A DNA stretch of 64,000 nucleotides from JAHJQQ01 sp963737555 (GCA_963737555.1 CAVTTB010000002.1:186001-250000), one strand, 5' to 3'. Shown: positions 26,030-36,012, counted from the stretch's first letter. Translations and numbers: made by a program. The notes: generated by a model not told the origin, from the sequence alone.

Positions 26030-26458
26030 ATGAATAAAGTACAGCAAGGTTTTACCCTGATCGAACTGATGATCGTGGTCGCGATCATCGGCATTCTGGC
26101 CGCCATCGCGCTGCCGGCGTATCAGGATTACACGATCCGCGCGCAAGCCACTGAAGCGCTGTCAGCCACTGCCGGTGTTCGTGCCGACATCGCTGTTTAT
26201 CTCGCTGAGAACGATGCGCTACCCGCCGCTGGTGATGACGCCAACATCGACGCTGCGCTTGCCGCGCTTGCAGGTAAGTATTTCGGTGCCGGGGATGCCG
26301 CACTGAGTGCTGCAGGTACAATCCAAGTCAACTTCGCCGATGGCGTGCATGCCGGCAATAATATGACATTAGCAGCTGTTCAGACTGGTGGACAGGTTGA
26401 AAGTTGGACGTGCGACGGACTTGACGAGAAGTACCTGCCTTCCGCTTGCCGCCCGTAG
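26030..26458 (+). CDS. pilA: Type IV major pilin PilA
   Basis: The 142-residue prepilin has a short leader MNKVQQG cut before Phe, followed by the classic N-methylated helix FTLIELMIVVAIIGILAAIA with Glu5. The globular part is short, ending with a Cys pair (TCDGLDEKYLPSAC, 11 residues between) that forms the D-region disulphide. It should be the polymerising subunit of the pilus, processed by PilD and assembled by PilB and PilC. RBS AGGAG lies 9 nt upstream. The preceding sigma-54 promoter and following terminator define a monocistronic, highly expressed unit. Confidence 0.95.
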   Translation: MNKVQQGFTLIELMIVVAIIGILAAIALPAYQDYTIRAQATEALSATAGVRADIAVYLAENDALPAAGDDANIDAALAALAGKYFGAGDAALSAAGTIQVNFADGVHAGNNMTLAAVQTGGQVESWTCDGLDEKYLPSACRP

Positions 26459-26513
26459 CATCTGAAGTACGATGGGATCAGACTCGATCGATCCTGCTTA
26501 AGCTAGCCACACA

Positions 26514-26541
26514 AGAGACCGCTTCGGCGGTCTCTTTTTTT
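26514..26541 (+). terminator. Rho-independent terminator of pilA
   Basis: The 9-bp stem AGAGACCGC / GCGGTCTCT with a TTCG tetraloop is followed by a T run to 26541. It lies 55 bp after the pilA stop. The rest of the gap to pilB (26542-26869) holds a palindromic repeat but no gene. Confidence 0.95.
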
Positions 26542-26738
26542 GCCTATACTCGCGCAGACTCTACTAAACCGGCGCGGTGTATCCGTTCTGTTAAAACAGC
26601 CCCACTTTCTGGAACACCCCGCAGTAAAGTTCCCCCCAAATCAGACGCCATATAGAGAGTTGCAGCCGGGACTTGCCCACAGCGGGCAGAACCCCGACAA
26701 TCGTTCCCGGCCAAGCGCTTAAGTAACCCTGGACAACG

Positions 26739-26813
26739 CGTCATTCCGGGCGAAGCGTAGCGTAGACCCGGAATCCAGCGGCTTCTGGATTCCCGCTTGC
26801 GCGGGAATGACGG
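26739..26813. repeat. CGTCATTCCGGG ... CGGGAATGACG palindromic element
   Basis: The outer arms CGTCATTCC / GGAATGACG enclose inner palindromes (GACCCGGAATCCAG / CTGGATTCCCG and CCCGCTTGCGCGGG). It is located upstream of pilB. Confidence 0.8.
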
Positions 26814-26869
26814 AACTTCAAGGTCAAGGCGGCTTAAACACTGGAAGACTTTCAGCCTGAGGGTAGTAC

Positions 26870-28598
26870 ATGGCATCCCCGAATCCCCGCATACAATTGA
26901 CCGGCCTGACCCGGCGACTGGTCACCGATGGCATCCTCGACGAGGCCGCCGCACTCGGCGCCATCGAGGCCGCGCAGAAAAAGCGCCAGCCGCTGAACAG
27001 CTATCTGGTCGAACACAAGCTGGTCAACAGCGCGACCATCGCCAATCTGTCCGCCCAGGAATTCGGCATCCCGGTGTTCGATATCGCCGTCATGGACCTG
27101 GACGCGGCGCCGATCAAACTGGTCAACGAGAAACTGATCCGCCAGCACCGCGCCCTGCCGCTGTTCAAACGCGGCAACCGCTTATTCGTGGCGGTGTCCG
27201 ACCCGACCAATCTGGCCGCGCTGGACGAGATCAAATTCCACACCGGCGTGACCACCGAACCGATCCTGGTCGAGGAAGACAAACTCAGCAAGATCATCGA
27301 GCAGGCCCTGGACAAGGCCGACACCAGCATGAGCGATGCCAGCCTGCTGGACGAGGATCTGGAAAACCTCGACATCGTCGCCGGCGGTGAAGACGACGCC
27401 AGAGACGCTGACACCTCCGAGATCGACGAGACGCCGGTGGTGCGCTTCGTCAACAAGATCCTGCTCGACGCCATCAACCGCGGCGCCTCGGATATTCACG
27501 TCGAGCCCTATGAGAAAACCTACCGGGTGCGTTACCGCCAGGACGGCGTGCTCTACGAAGTGGCCTCGCCGCCGTTGGCACTGGCGCCGCGCATCTCCGC
27601 GCGCCTGAAGGTGATGAGTCGCATGGATATCGCCGAACGGCGGTTGCCGCAGGACGGGCGCATCAAGATGCATTTGTCCAAGAGCCGCGCCATCGACTTC
27701 CGCGTCAACTCCTGCCCGACCTTGTTCGGTGAAAAAATCGTGCTGCGTATTCTGGACCCGAGCAGCGCCAAGCTGGGTATCGATGCGCTCGGCTACGAAG
27801 ACGAACAGAAACAGATCTATCTCGCCAACCTGAACAAGCCCTATGGCATGATTCTGGTGACGGGACCGACCGGTTCCGGCAAGACCGTGTCGCTGTATAC
27901 CGGGCTGAATATTCTCAACACGCCGGATCGCAATATCTCCACCTGCGAAGACCCGGTGGAAATCAACCTCGCCGGCATCAACCAGTGCAATATGAACCCC
28001 AAGGCCGGGTTCAATTTCGCCGACGCGCTGCGCGCCTTCCTGCGCCAGGACCCGGACATCATCATGGTCGGCGAAATTCGTGACCTGGAGACCGCCGAGA
28101 TCGCCATCAAGGCGGCGCAGACCGGCCATATGGTGATGTCGACGCTGCACACCAACGATGCACCGCAGACCCTGGCGCGACTCGCCAATATGGGCGTGCC
28201 CGCGTATAACATCGCCTCGGCGGTGAATCTGATCATCGCCCAGCGCCTGGCGCGACGGCTGTGCAGTAATTGCAAACGCCCGGTCGACGATTCCGGCACA
28301 TACCTTGCTGGAAGAAGGCTTCACCCAGGCGGACGTTGACAGCGGTATGAAAATTTACGCGCACAACCCCGACGGGTGTGACCAATGCACGGGCGGATAC
28401 AAGGGCCGTGTGGGAATATACCAAGTAATGCCGATCTCCGAAGCGATGTCGCGCATCATTATGGACGGCGGCAACGCCATCCAACTGGCCGATCAGGCGA
28501 GGAAAGACGGGGTGGCCGATTTACGTCTCTCCGGCCTGCGTAAAGTGAAACAAGGCATGACCAGCCTTGAAGAAGTCAACCGCGTGACCAAGGACTAA
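26870..28598 (+). CDS. pilB: Type IV pilus assembly ATPase PilB (one frameshift)
   Basis: The protein of about 575 residues has an MshEN N-domain (LTGLTRRLVTDGILDEAAAL), then the GspE ATPase core: Walker A GPTGSGKTVSLYT, Asp box, Walker B RQDPDIIMVGEIRDLETAE, and the His box MSTLHTNDAPQTL. The frame breaks near 28297; deleting one G in GACGATTCC gives RPVDIPAHTLLEEGFTQAD and continues to VNRVTKD. A zinc-binding tetracysteine motif spans the break (CSNC and CDQC). It powers pilus extension at the inner membrane. pilC starts 3 nt after its stop. Confidence 0.93.
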
Positions 28599-28601
28599 AC
28601 C

Positions 28602-29822
28602 ATGGCGGAAAAAGCACTCAAACTCGACGTCTTTGCCTGGGAAGGCACCGATAAGAAGGGCAATCGCGTCAAAGGCGAGAGCCGCGGCAACAATGCCAAT
28701 CTCATCAAGGCCGAACTGCGCCGGCAAGGCGTGGTCCCGCTCAAGGTGAAGAAGAAATCCGCGCTCGGCAATGTGGGCAAGGGCAAGGCGATCACGCCCA
28801 AGGATATCGCCATCTTCTCGCGCCAGCTCGCCACCATGATGTCCTCGGGCGTGCCCCTGGTGCAGGCCTTCGACATCATCGGCAAAGGCCATGAAAATCC
28901 CAACATGCAGACGCTGGTGATGACGGTGAAGGGTGATGTGGAAGGCGGCAGCAATCTGGCCGACTCGCTGCGCAAGCACCCGCTGTATTTCGACGATCTG
29001 GTCTGCAACCTGGTCGAAGCCGGCGAGGCCGCCGGCGTGCTCGACACCCTGCTGGACAAGATCGCCACCTACAAGGAAAAGACCGAGGCGCTGAAGTCCA
29101 AGATCAAGAAGGCCATGACCTACCCCGCCGCGGTGTTGGTGGTGGCCGTGATCGTAACCGCCATCCTGCTCATCTTCGTGGTGCCGCAATTCGAAAGCCT
29201 GTTCAAGAATTTCGGCGCCGACCTGCCGGCCTTCACCCAGATGGTCGTCAATATGTCGCGCTTCATGCAGGACTATTGGTACTTGGTATTCGGTGCCATC
29301 GGTGCGGGCGTGTATGCGATCATGCAGGCCAAGCAACGCTCGCGCAAATTCAATCATTTTCTGGACCGCATGGTGCTCAAGGCGCCGGTCATCGGTGAGA
29401 TTATGCGAAAGGCCGCGATTGCCCGCTATGCGCGCACCTTGGCGACCATGTTCGCCGCCGGCGTGCCGTTGGTGGAGGCCTTGCAATCGGTGGCGGGCGC
29501 CACCGGCAACATCGTCTATTCCAATGCCGTGTTGCGCATGCGCGATCAGGTCTCTACGGGCCAGCAGTTGCAATTGGCTATGGCCCAGACCGGGCTGTTC
29601 CCGAATATGGTGGTACAGATGGTCGCCATCGGCGAGGAATCCGGCGCGTTGGACAAGATGCTCAGCAAGGTTGCGGACTTCTTCGAGGCGGAGGTCGACG
29701 ATGCCGTCGACAGCCTGAGCAGCCTGTTGGAACCGATGATCATGGCCATCCTCGGTGTACTGGTCGGTGGCTTGGTCATCGCCATGTATCTGCCGATCTT
29801 CAAGATGGGTGCTGCCATCTAA
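28602..29822 (+). CDS. pilC: Type IV pilus inner-membrane platform protein PilC
   Basis: The 406-residue protein has two GspF/PilC repeats, each ending in a long membrane helix (AVLVVAVIVTAILLIFVVPQ and MIMAILGVLVGGLVIAMYLP), with a further helix around residue 230. Conserved motifs are FSRQLATMMSSGVPLVQAFD and ARTLATMFAAGVPLVEALQ. It is the assembly platform contacting PilB and pilin. It is intact, immediately follows pilB, and is followed by a perfect 9-bp hairpin before pilD. Confidence 0.96.
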   Translation: MAEKALKLDVFAWEGTDKKGNRVKGESRGNNANLIKAELRRQGVVPLKVKKKSALGNVGKGKAITPKDIAIFSRQLATMMSSGVPLVQAFDIIGKGHENPNMQTLVMTVKGDVEGGSNLADSLRKHPLYFDDLVCNLVEAGEAAGVLDTLLDKIATYKEKTEALKSKIKKAMTYPAAVLVVAVIVTAILLIFVVPQFESLFKNFGADLPAFTQMVVNMSRFMQDYWYLVFGAIGAGVYAIMQAKQRSRKFNHFLDRMVLKAPVIGEIMRKAAIARYARTLATMFAAGVPLVEALQSVAGATGNIVYSNAVLRMRDQVSTGQQLQLAMAQTGLFPNMVVQMVAIGEESGALDKMLSKVADFFEAEVDDAVDSLSSLLEPMIMAILGVLVGGLVIAMYLPIFKMGAAI

Positions 29823-29851
29823 CTCCCACGGACTCGTCAGACGAGGATACC

Positions 29852-29873
29852 CACGCCCCCTCACGGGGGCGTG
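29852..29873 (+). other. Perfect 9-bp stem-loop between pilC and pilD
   Basis: The arms CACGCCCCC (29852-29860) and GGGGGCGTG (29865-29873) are separated by a 4-base loop. No T run follows on the plus strand, so it is more likely an mRNA processing or stability hairpin than a terminator. It lies 13 bp before the pilD ATG. Confidence 0.6.
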
Positions 29874-29886
29874 TCATTAGGACGCC

Positions 29887-30775
29887 ATGGAACTGTTCAC
29901 CCTGCTGGCCCAACATCCTCCCCTGCTCATGGCAGCGGTGTTTCTGCTCGGCTTGTTGATCGGCAGTTTTCTGAATGTGGTTGTCTACCGCCTGCCGGTG
30001 ATGATGGAGCGCGAGTGGAAGCAGCAGTGCCTGGAGTACCTGCATCCGGATCAGCCCCCCGATCAACATGGCGAACCCACTGAACGTTTCAATCTGATCG
30101 TACCGCGTTCGCGTTGTCCGGCGTGCGGGCATGCGATCACTGCGTTGGAAAACATCCCGGTGCTGAGCTATGTGTTTCTGCGCGGCAAGTGTTCGGCCTG
30201 CGGCACGCGCTATCTCGGCACGTTATCCGATCGTCGAATTCGTCACCGCGCTGTTGTCGGCTGTCGTCGCCTTTAAACTCGGTTGGGGCTGGCCATTGGC
30301 CGCCGCGCTGGTATTCACCTGGGCCTTGATCGCGCTGACGCTGATCGATTTCGATCACAAATTATTGCCCGATTCCATCACCCTGCCCTTGCTCTGGCTG
30401 GGGCTGCTGTTGAGTCTGAACACCGTGTTCGTCGATATGCGCGCGAGCATCATCGGTGCCGCGGCCGGTTATCTGGCGCTGTGGTCGGTGTATCAGCTGT
30501 TCAAACTCGTCACCGGCAAAGAAGGTATGGGCTTCGGCGATTTCAAACTGCTCGCCGCCATCGGTGCCTGGCTGGGTTGGCAGGCCTTGCCGGTGACGAT
30601 CATGCTGTCATCGCTGGTCGGCGCCGTGGTCGGCATCGGCCTGATCGTCATCCGCGGCCGCGACCGCAACATCCCCATCCCCTTCGGCCCTTACATCGCC
30701 GCCGCCGGTTGGCTGGCCATGCTGTGGGGTCAAGACATCACCGATGCCTATCTGCGCTTTGCAGGATTGGCGTGA
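29887..30775 (+). CDS. pilD: Prepilin peptidase / N-methyltransferase PilD (one frameshift)
   Basis: The N-terminal part has a membrane helix (LLGLLIGSFLNVVVYRLP) and the cytoplasmic zinc domain with two CxxC pairs (CPACGHAI and CSACGT). After an extra T near 30221 the frame continues ARYPIVEFVTALLSAVVAF with further helices carrying the aspartyl-protease signature: TLIDFDHKLLPD and KEGMGFGDFKLLAAIGA (GxGD). It cleaves and N-methylates PilA and minor pilins. The repaired length is about 296, slightly longer than the family mean. coaE follows after a repeat element. Confidence 0.93.
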
Positions 30776-30784
30776 TTTTTTGTT

Positions 30785-30995
30785 CGAACCGCCACGGTGC
30801 AAAGTAAAAAATCTATTAACCGCCAAGACGCCAAGATTTCTTGGGTGTCCGCCTTAGGCTGTTCTATGTGCTGAAGCAGAACCACCTACTACAGCTGCTC
30901 ATACCACCAAAAACATTCATTGGATTTTCTTGGCGTCTTGGCGCCTTGGCGGTTCAAACATTTTTCTTTGGCATTCTTAGCGTCATGGCGGTTCA
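30785..30995. repeat. AACCGCCAAGACGCCAAG palindromic element between pilD and coaE
   Basis: Left arms GAACCGCCA and AACCGCCAAGACGCCAAGA, and right arms CTTGGCGTCTTGGCGCCTTGGCGGTTC and a degenerate CGTCATGGCGGTTC, belong to the family at 20042 and 45904, but enclose a different core of about 90 bp. No ORF is inside. Confidence 0.85.
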
Positions 30996-31026
30996 ACCCG
31001 CAGAGCATTCCGATTAAGCTACCCGC

Positions 31027-31648
31027 ATGCTACGCATCGGTCTGACAGGCGGTATCGGTTCCGGAAAATCCACGGTCGCGGAATTGTTCGCGGCACGTGG
31101 CGTGCCGGTGATCGATGCCGATGTGATCGCGCGCGAATTAGTCGCGCCGGGACAACCCGCGCTCGCCGAGATCGTCGCAAGCTTCGGCACTGAATTGCGT
31201 GGACGCCGAAGGACAACTCGACCGCGCTCGTTTGCGCGAGCGCGTGTTCAACGATGCGGCACAACGTGAACGCCTTGAAGCGATTCTGCACCCGCGCATC
31301 CGTGCCGTGATGGCCGAATGGACTGCGGCACAGTCGACGGCCTATGTGCTGCTGGTGATTCCTTTGTTATTCGAGAGCGGGCAGCGCGATCTGGTCGATC
31401 GTGTGCTGGTGGTCGATGTACCGGTGGAATTGCAACGTGCGCGGGTATCCGCGCGCGATCACCTGAGCGATGCACAGATCGACGCAATACTCGCCGCGCA
31501 AGTGCCGCGGGACCAGCGCATCAATGGCGCCGACGATGTCATCGACAATAGCGGTGACGCGGCCGCGTTGGAGCGGCAGGTAGACGATTGCATCATCGCT
31601 ATTTGCATTGGCCACTGCACAGACATTACCTTATTGATGTTTACGTAA
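31027..31648 (+). CDS. coaE: Dephospho-CoA kinase (one frameshift)
   Basis: The protein starts MLRIGLTGGIGSGKSTVAEL (P-loop), followed by the substrate motif VIDADVIARELVAPG. After one extra base near 31198 it continues VDAEGQLDRARLRERVFNDA, HPRIRAVM, and VLLVIPLLFESG with the lid region. It phosphorylates dephospho-CoA in the last step of CoA synthesis. The length of about 207 residues is typical. The C-terminal end (from IICICIGHC-like residues on) looks atypical and may reflect another small sequence error near 31590. It directly follows pilD as in many gammaproteobacteria. Confidence 0.9.
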
Positions 31649-31672
31649 TCACATGACACTGCGTAGCCCGGA

Positions 31673-31747
31673 TGGAGCGAAGCGGAGATCCAGGAAATCA
31701 GCGGCTTTACCTCGGATTCCGACCTTACGGTCTGCATCCTGGCTACG
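31673..31747. repeat. GTAGCCCGGATGG ... CATCCTGGCTACG palindromic element
   Basis: Imperfect inverted arms of the GTAGCCCGGAT family lie between coaE and zapD; the related, more perfect copy is at 34559-34649. The rest of the coaE-zapD gap (31748-31874) holds nothing recognisable. Confidence 0.75.
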
Positions 31748-31874
31748 GGTAATCTGTCAGGCACATGTAACGCTCCTACAAAACGCACACTTCCCACGCC
31801 GATTTGCCAGCATCGCCGGCCGCATGGAACAATAGGCGCCCTAACTCTACGGACGTTTGCCCCTGGCCCTGCCC

Positions 31875-32645
31875 GTGTCTCAAAAAGCCATATACGAACA
31901 ACCACTTAACGAACGAATCCGCGCCTTCCTCCGGCTCGAATTTCTGTTCCAGCAGGTCCAGCATCATCTGGCCGGCACCAGCCCGTGGGACAGCCGCGCC
32001 ACGCTGGCGAGTCTGCTCGACATCATGAGCATCTTTGGCCGCAGCGATCTCAAGTCCGAAGTCATGAAGGAATTGGAGCGGCACACCGCCAATCTTTCCC
32101 GTCTGGAGAAGAATCCTGACGTCGACCGCACCCAGTTGGTCGGCCTGCTCGACGAGATGGATCTGCTCATCGACCAATTGCATGCGCACAACGGCCCGGT
32201 CGGCGCGCATCTGAAGAGCAATGAATTTCTCAGCGCCATCCAGCAGCGCAGCGCCATCCCCGGCGGCCTGTGCGATTTCGATCTCCCGGCGTTTCATTTC
32301 TGGCTGGAGCGCCCGCCCGAAGAACGTCTGCGTGATTTGAAACACTGGCTGAGCAGCTTCGAAGTCATGGGCCGTGGCATCACCCTGATTCTGCATCTGA
32401 CGCGCGGCAGCACACTGTTCCGCGAGTTCACCGCCGAGACCGGTTTTTTTCAACGCGCGTTGGACCCGAATATTCCCTGTCAGATGGTGCGCGTGGCGTT
32501 GCCCTCAGGCAGTCCGTATTACGCCGAAATCAGCGGCGGCCGGCATCGCTTCAGTGTGCGCCTGATGCATCAACCCGTGACCAACGAACGTGCTGTGCAG
32601 GCGCCTATCGACGTCAAATTCGAGCTGGCCTGCTGCATCATCTGA
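31875..32645 (+). CDS. zapD: Cell division protein ZapD
   Basis: The protein of 256 residues is a ZapD (YacF/DUF1342) member: KAIYEQPLNERIRAFLRLEF, LMDIMSIFGRSDLKSE-type helix, and a C-terminal beta-rich half with PAFHFWLERPPEERLRDL. It crosslinks FtsZ filaments in the division ring. No ATG fits; I chose GTG at 31875, placing the conserved YEQPLNER at residues 6-13 as in relatives. A TTG at 31857 would add six residues. Neither has a good Shine-Dalgarno. yacG follows after 49 bp. Confidence 0.9.
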   Translation: MSQKAIYEQPLNERIRAFLRLEFLFQQVQHHLAGTSPWDSRATLASLLDIMSIFGRSDLKSEVMKELERHTANLSRLEKNPDVDRTQLVGLLDEMDLLIDQLHAHNGPVGAHLKSNEFLSAIQQRSAIPGGLCDFDLPAFHFWLERPPEERLRDLKHWLSSFEVMGRGITLILHLTRGSTLFREFTAETGFFQRALDPNIPCQMVRVALPSGSPYYAEISGGRHRFSVRLMHQPVTNERAVQAPIDVKFELACCII

Positions 32646-32694
32646 TCAAGTCCACCTGGCCGCTCGTCCTCCACACACGCTCAGGCTGCAACGT

Positions 32695-32904
32695 ATGACC
32701 TCGCCAAAACCACTTCAAGTCGCCTGTCCAAACTGCGGTCGTAAGACGCCCTGGTCGACGGACAATCGCTGGCGGCCGTTCTGTTCGGAACGCTGTCGAA
32801 TGATCGATCTTGGGGAATGGTTGAGCGAGGGCATGCGCATCACCGGCGATGAAATGCCGCCGGAGGATGACTCAGGGGAAAATGAAGACCCGAACGCACG
32901 TTAG
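32695..32904 (+). CDS. yacG: DNA gyrase inhibitor / zinc protein YacG
   Basis: The 69-residue protein has two zinc-binding Cys pairs (VACPNCGRKTPW and FCSERCRMIDLGEW), followed by the acidic tail typical of YacG. It binds GyrB and inhibits DNA binding by gyrase. The start at 32695 gives the standard N-terminus; upstream in-frame codons are not conserved. It is the last plus-strand gene before a palindrome and the convergent minus-strand set. Confidence 0.93.
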   Translation: MTSPKPLQVACPNCGRKTPWSTDNRWRPFCSERCRMIDLGEWLSEGMRITGDEMPPEDDSGENEDPNAR

Positions 32905-32951
32905 GGAATCCTTGATTGAATGGCACTAAGTTAAGCGGATTATTATCGAAT

Positions 32952-33076
32952 GTAGGGTGGGTTAGGCGCGTTTGTGCCGTAACCCACCACCGTGCCGTCA
33001 GGCACACCTTAATCAAACGCGTTGTGTTGCTGCGCAATGCTTGGTGGGTTACGCGAAAAACGCTCACCCACCCTAC
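32952..33076. repeat. GTAGGGTGGGTTAG / ACCCACCCTAC palindromic element, copy 3
   Basis: This 125-bp element has arms GTAGGGTGGGTT and CACCCACCCTAC and internal TAACCCACC / GGTGGGTTA copies. It belongs to the same superfamily as 5264 and 16483 but is longer. It occupies the space between the convergent yacG and the unknown gene at 33121, where it could act as a bidirectional terminator. Confidence 0.85.
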
Positions 33077-33120
33077 ATTGAGCTTAACCAAGCGCCATTT
33101 AATCGGAGGTTCTTTAGCGC

Positions 33121-33597
33121 CTAATGCGATTCTGCCGTAAACGGCAATTCCGCGCGCCAGCGCTGTCCGGTTGCGGAAATTTCCACCTGGGCAATCCAAT
33201 CGCTGCGCCCGGCACTGCACACCGGCAGTATTGCCTGACCGCGCCAGATACCCTCTGCATCCATAACTAAACGATAACGGTTAATTCCCATCTCCATATC
33301 ACGCATTTGAAATTGCACCGTGACCTGCGCATCTGTATCGAGACTGCCACGCAGACGACGCAGAGAAATTTCGAAATTTTCCATCGTTCGTACCGGCGGA
33401 CCCAGGCGCAACTCAAGTTCGAGTTCCGTGCCGAATATTCGGCAGGCGCGTTGCGCGCTGTCGCAATTTGACTCGGCCTGCAATAACACCGCCTCCGGCG
33501 AAGCAACATCCAGGCCTGGGCGCAGCGCCCATACACCGACCAAGCCTGCCGCAATCAACACAGCTGCACCCCATTGCAGCGCAGTCCGACTCAGCAT
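33121..33597 (-). CDS. Membrane-anchored protein of unknown function (158 aa)
   Basis: I do not recognise the family. Starting at the ATG at 33597, the protein has a transmembrane anchor at residues 8-25 (WGAAVLIAAGLVGVWAL). The periplasmic part has two early Cys (CDSAQRAC, six residues between) and one late Cys (LPVCSAG), and alternating strand-like segments such as FEISLRRLRGSLDTDAQVTV. Its start overlaps the stop of the MutT-ThiE gene by 7 bp, so it is in the same operon. The predicted fold is a small beta-sandwich, by inference only. Confidence 0.65.
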   Translation of the reverse strand: MLSRTALQWGAAVLIAAGLVGVWALRPGLDVASPEAVLLQAESNCDSAQRACRIFGTELELELRLGPPVRTMENFEISLRRLRGSLDTDAQVTVQFQMRDMEMGINRYRLVMDAEGIWRGQAILPVCSAGRSDWIAQVEISATGQRWRAELPFTAESH

Positions 33598-34541
33598 ACC
33601 GCCTCCGGCCACAGCCCGCGGATCGCAGCGATGCCTTGCGCGCCGGCACGCCATGCCGCATCGAGATCGCTGCTGCGCAATCCACCGAGCGCATACACCG
33701 GCACGCGGGTGACTTCACACAATGTTTGTAACCCTGACCAGTCCAGATGCGGCGCATCCGGATGACTGGCGGTCGGCTGCACCGGCCCGAGCACGACGAA
33801 ATCGCAACCGATACGCACCGCCTGCTGCAATTCGTCGGCATTGTGACAGGACGCGGCAACCCAAAGGTGTGCCGGCAAGGGGCGTTGCGACAAGCGCATC
33901 AAGCGCTGCGTACTGAGATGCACACCGGCGGCACCGGTCTCGGCGACAAGTGCGGGATCGGCGCATTCAGCAACACCTGAGCGCCGTGCGCACTGCGCGC
34001 GCGCATACGCCGACGCGTGCGAGTTCGCGTATAAGCGCGATCATCCAAGGTCTTGCGCGCAGCTGCACCAAACGGATGCCGGCGTTGAAGACATGCTCCA
34101 AGCCGCTCCAGGAAATCCACACTCGGGCTCGGGCGTGATGAGATAACATTCCGGCAGACGTGCGGCAGTAACGATGGGATGATTGGCGGCGGGAAATTCG
34201 AAATCGGTCAATCGCTCTGGTGCCACCCATTGCATCGGTTGGCCTTCGCGGCCATGCGGCTCGCCGGAAAATTCCGTGACCCGCCAGACATCGAGCAATA
34301 CCGCCTTATCGGGATAACGATGCGGAATGCGTATCAACGGCCGCGCCGCGATGACGTCCACACCGAGTTCTTCATGCAGCTCGCGACACAATGCGGCATA
34401 CGCATCTTCACCCACTTCGACCTTGCCGCCCGGGAATTCCCACAGGCCACCCTGATGCGCGTGCGCGTGACGCAGACTGATGAGTACTTCGCCACGCGCG
34501 TTGCTGATGACGGCGGCGACGACATGGACGATGGCAGACAT
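33591..34541 (-). CDS. Nudix hydrolase fused to a thiamine-phosphate-synthase-like domain (three frameshifts)
   Basis: The N-terminal half is MutT-like: SAIVHVVAAVISNARGEVLI and the Nudix box GGKVEVGEDAYAALCRELHEELGV. The C-terminal half has the ThiE TIM-barrel signature over three frames: GIRLVQLRARP, AHGAQVLLNA then AGVHLSTQRLM, and FVVLGPVQPTASHPDAP and VPVYALGG. Breaks at about 34120, 34005 and 33960 each need one added base. The fusion is known in many gammaproteobacteria. MutT cleans 8-oxo-dGTP; the ThiE-like half may not be a true thiamine synthase. Start 34541 gives MSAIVHVV. Confidence 0.83.
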
Positions 34542-34558
34542 GGGCGTATTCACCTTCT

Positions 34559-34649
34559 GTAGCCCGGATGCAGCGCAGCGAAATCCGGGAGACCGGCTGC
34601 GAGTTCCCCGGATTACGGCCCGACAAGCCGGGCCTGCATCCGGGCTACA
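34559..34649. repeat. GTAGCCCGGATGCAG ... CATCCGGGCTACAG palindromic element
   Basis: The outer arms CTGTAGCCCGGATGCAG / CTGCATCCGGGCTACAG are almost perfect and enclose inner palindromes (AAATCCGGG / CCCCGGATT). It lies between argJ and the Nudix gene. Confidence 0.85.
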
Positions 34650-34670
34650 GGTTCAGCGCGGGCGCAACGA

Positions 34671-35885
34671 TCAAGTCCGGTATTCGGCGTTGATCTTGAC
34701 GTAGTCGTAGGAAAGATCCGTGGTCCAGATACGCTCGCTGGCGTCACCGCGACCGAGCAGCACGCGGATCAGGATCTCTTCGTGGTTCATCACCGCCTGC
34801 CCGGCGGCCTCGGTGTAAGCCGGATCGCGACCACCTTCACTGACGATGCAGACATCGCCGAGCTGTACGCGGATGCGCTCCAACACCATATCCTGCACGC
34901 CGGCGCGACCGACCGCCGCGAGGATGCGTCCCCAGTTCGGGTCACTGGCAAACAGCGCGGTCTTCACCAAGGGCGAATGCGCGATAGTGTAGGCGACGTT
35001 CAAGCATTCCTGCGCGTCGCGGCCTTCGGCGACCTCGATGGTGATGAATTTAGTGGCACCCTCGCCGTCGCGCACGATGGCTTGGGCCAGTTCGATACAC
35101 AGCCCGGTCAATGCGGCTGCGAAAATGTCGAACTCCGCGCCTACGGCTTCGATGTTCACACGGGCTGCACCGGTCGCGACCAGCACGCAACTGTCGTTGG
35201 TGGAGGTGTCGCCATCGACGGTGATGCGATTGAACGAGGCATTCACCGCCTGCGCCAACGCGCGTTGCAACAGCGGCTGCGGCAACGCGGCATCGGTGGC
35301 GATGAAGCTCAACATGGTCGCCATGTCCGGGCGGATCATGCCCGCGCCCTTGGCGATGCCGGTCAGCGTGACGGTCACGCCGTCGATCACGATCTGCCGC
35401 GATGCGCCCTTGGCCAGCGTGTCGGTGGTCATGATGCCGTGCGCGGCATCGATCCAGGCGTCCGCGCGCAGCGCAGACAACGCGGCCGGCATAGCCGCTT
35501 CGAGCTTCTCCACCGGCAAAGGCTCACCAATGACGCCGGTCGAAAACGGCAGCACCTCACGCGCGGCGCAGCCGGCGTGTTGCGCCAGACTCGCGCAACT
35601 CCGCCGCGCATTTTCCAGACCGGATACACCGGTGCCGGCATTGGCATTGCCGGTGTTGATCAGCAGATAGCGCGGCGTATCGGTATCGAGATGCTCGCGC
35701 GCGATGACCACCGGCGCGGCACAAAAGGCATTACGTGTGAACACCGCCGCGCAGGTGGCACCGGCGGCAATTTCCATCACCACCAGATCGCGACGACCGG
35801 GTTTTTTGATGCCGGCACTGGCGATACCGAGGCGAATCCCGGCGACGGGCGACAATTCAACGGGGGCGGAAAGACCGACGGGCAT
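34671..35885 (-). CDS. argJ: Bifunctional ornithine acetyltransferase / N-acetylglutamate synthase
   Basis: The 404-residue protein carries the ArgJ signature, including the autocleavage site KGAGMIRPDMATMLSF, in which the Met-Ile-Arg-Pro run precedes the nucleophilic region. Other motifs are INTGNANAGTG, FSTGVIGEPLP, and GDTSTNDSCVL. It transfers acetyl groups from N-acetylornithine to glutamate in arginine synthesis. The precursor self-cleaves into alpha and beta chains. The frame is intact. It follows secA on the same strand after a palindrome. Confidence 0.96.
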   Translation of the reverse strand: MPVGLSAPVELSPVAGIRLGIASAGIKKPGRRDLVVMEIAAGATCAAVFTRNAFCAAPVVIAREHLDTDTPRYLLINTGNANAGTGVSGLENARRSCASLAQHAGCAAREVLPFSTGVIGEPLPVEKLEAAMPAALSALRADAWIDAAHGIMTTDTLAKGASRQIVIDGVTVTLTGIAKGAGMIRPDMATMLSFIATDAALPQPLLQRALAQAVNASFNRITVDGDTSTNDSCVLVATGAARVNIEAVGAEFDIFAAALTGLCIELAQAIVRDGEGATKFITIEVAEGRDAQECLNVAYTIAHSPLVKTALFASDPNWGRILAAVGRAGVQDMVLERIRVQLGDVCIVSEGGRDPAYTEAAGQAVMNHEEILIRVLLGRGDASERIWTTDLSYDYVKINAEYRT

Positions 35886-36012
35886 AGACGTTCAGGCTTC
35901 CAGGAACCGCAAACAGTCAGTGACATTCTGATTAATACCGACATTGCGAGGATGGCTTGACCCGAGGGCTAAGCCACCCACAACGAAGCCCGTAGGGATT
36001 CTATGGGCCAGG

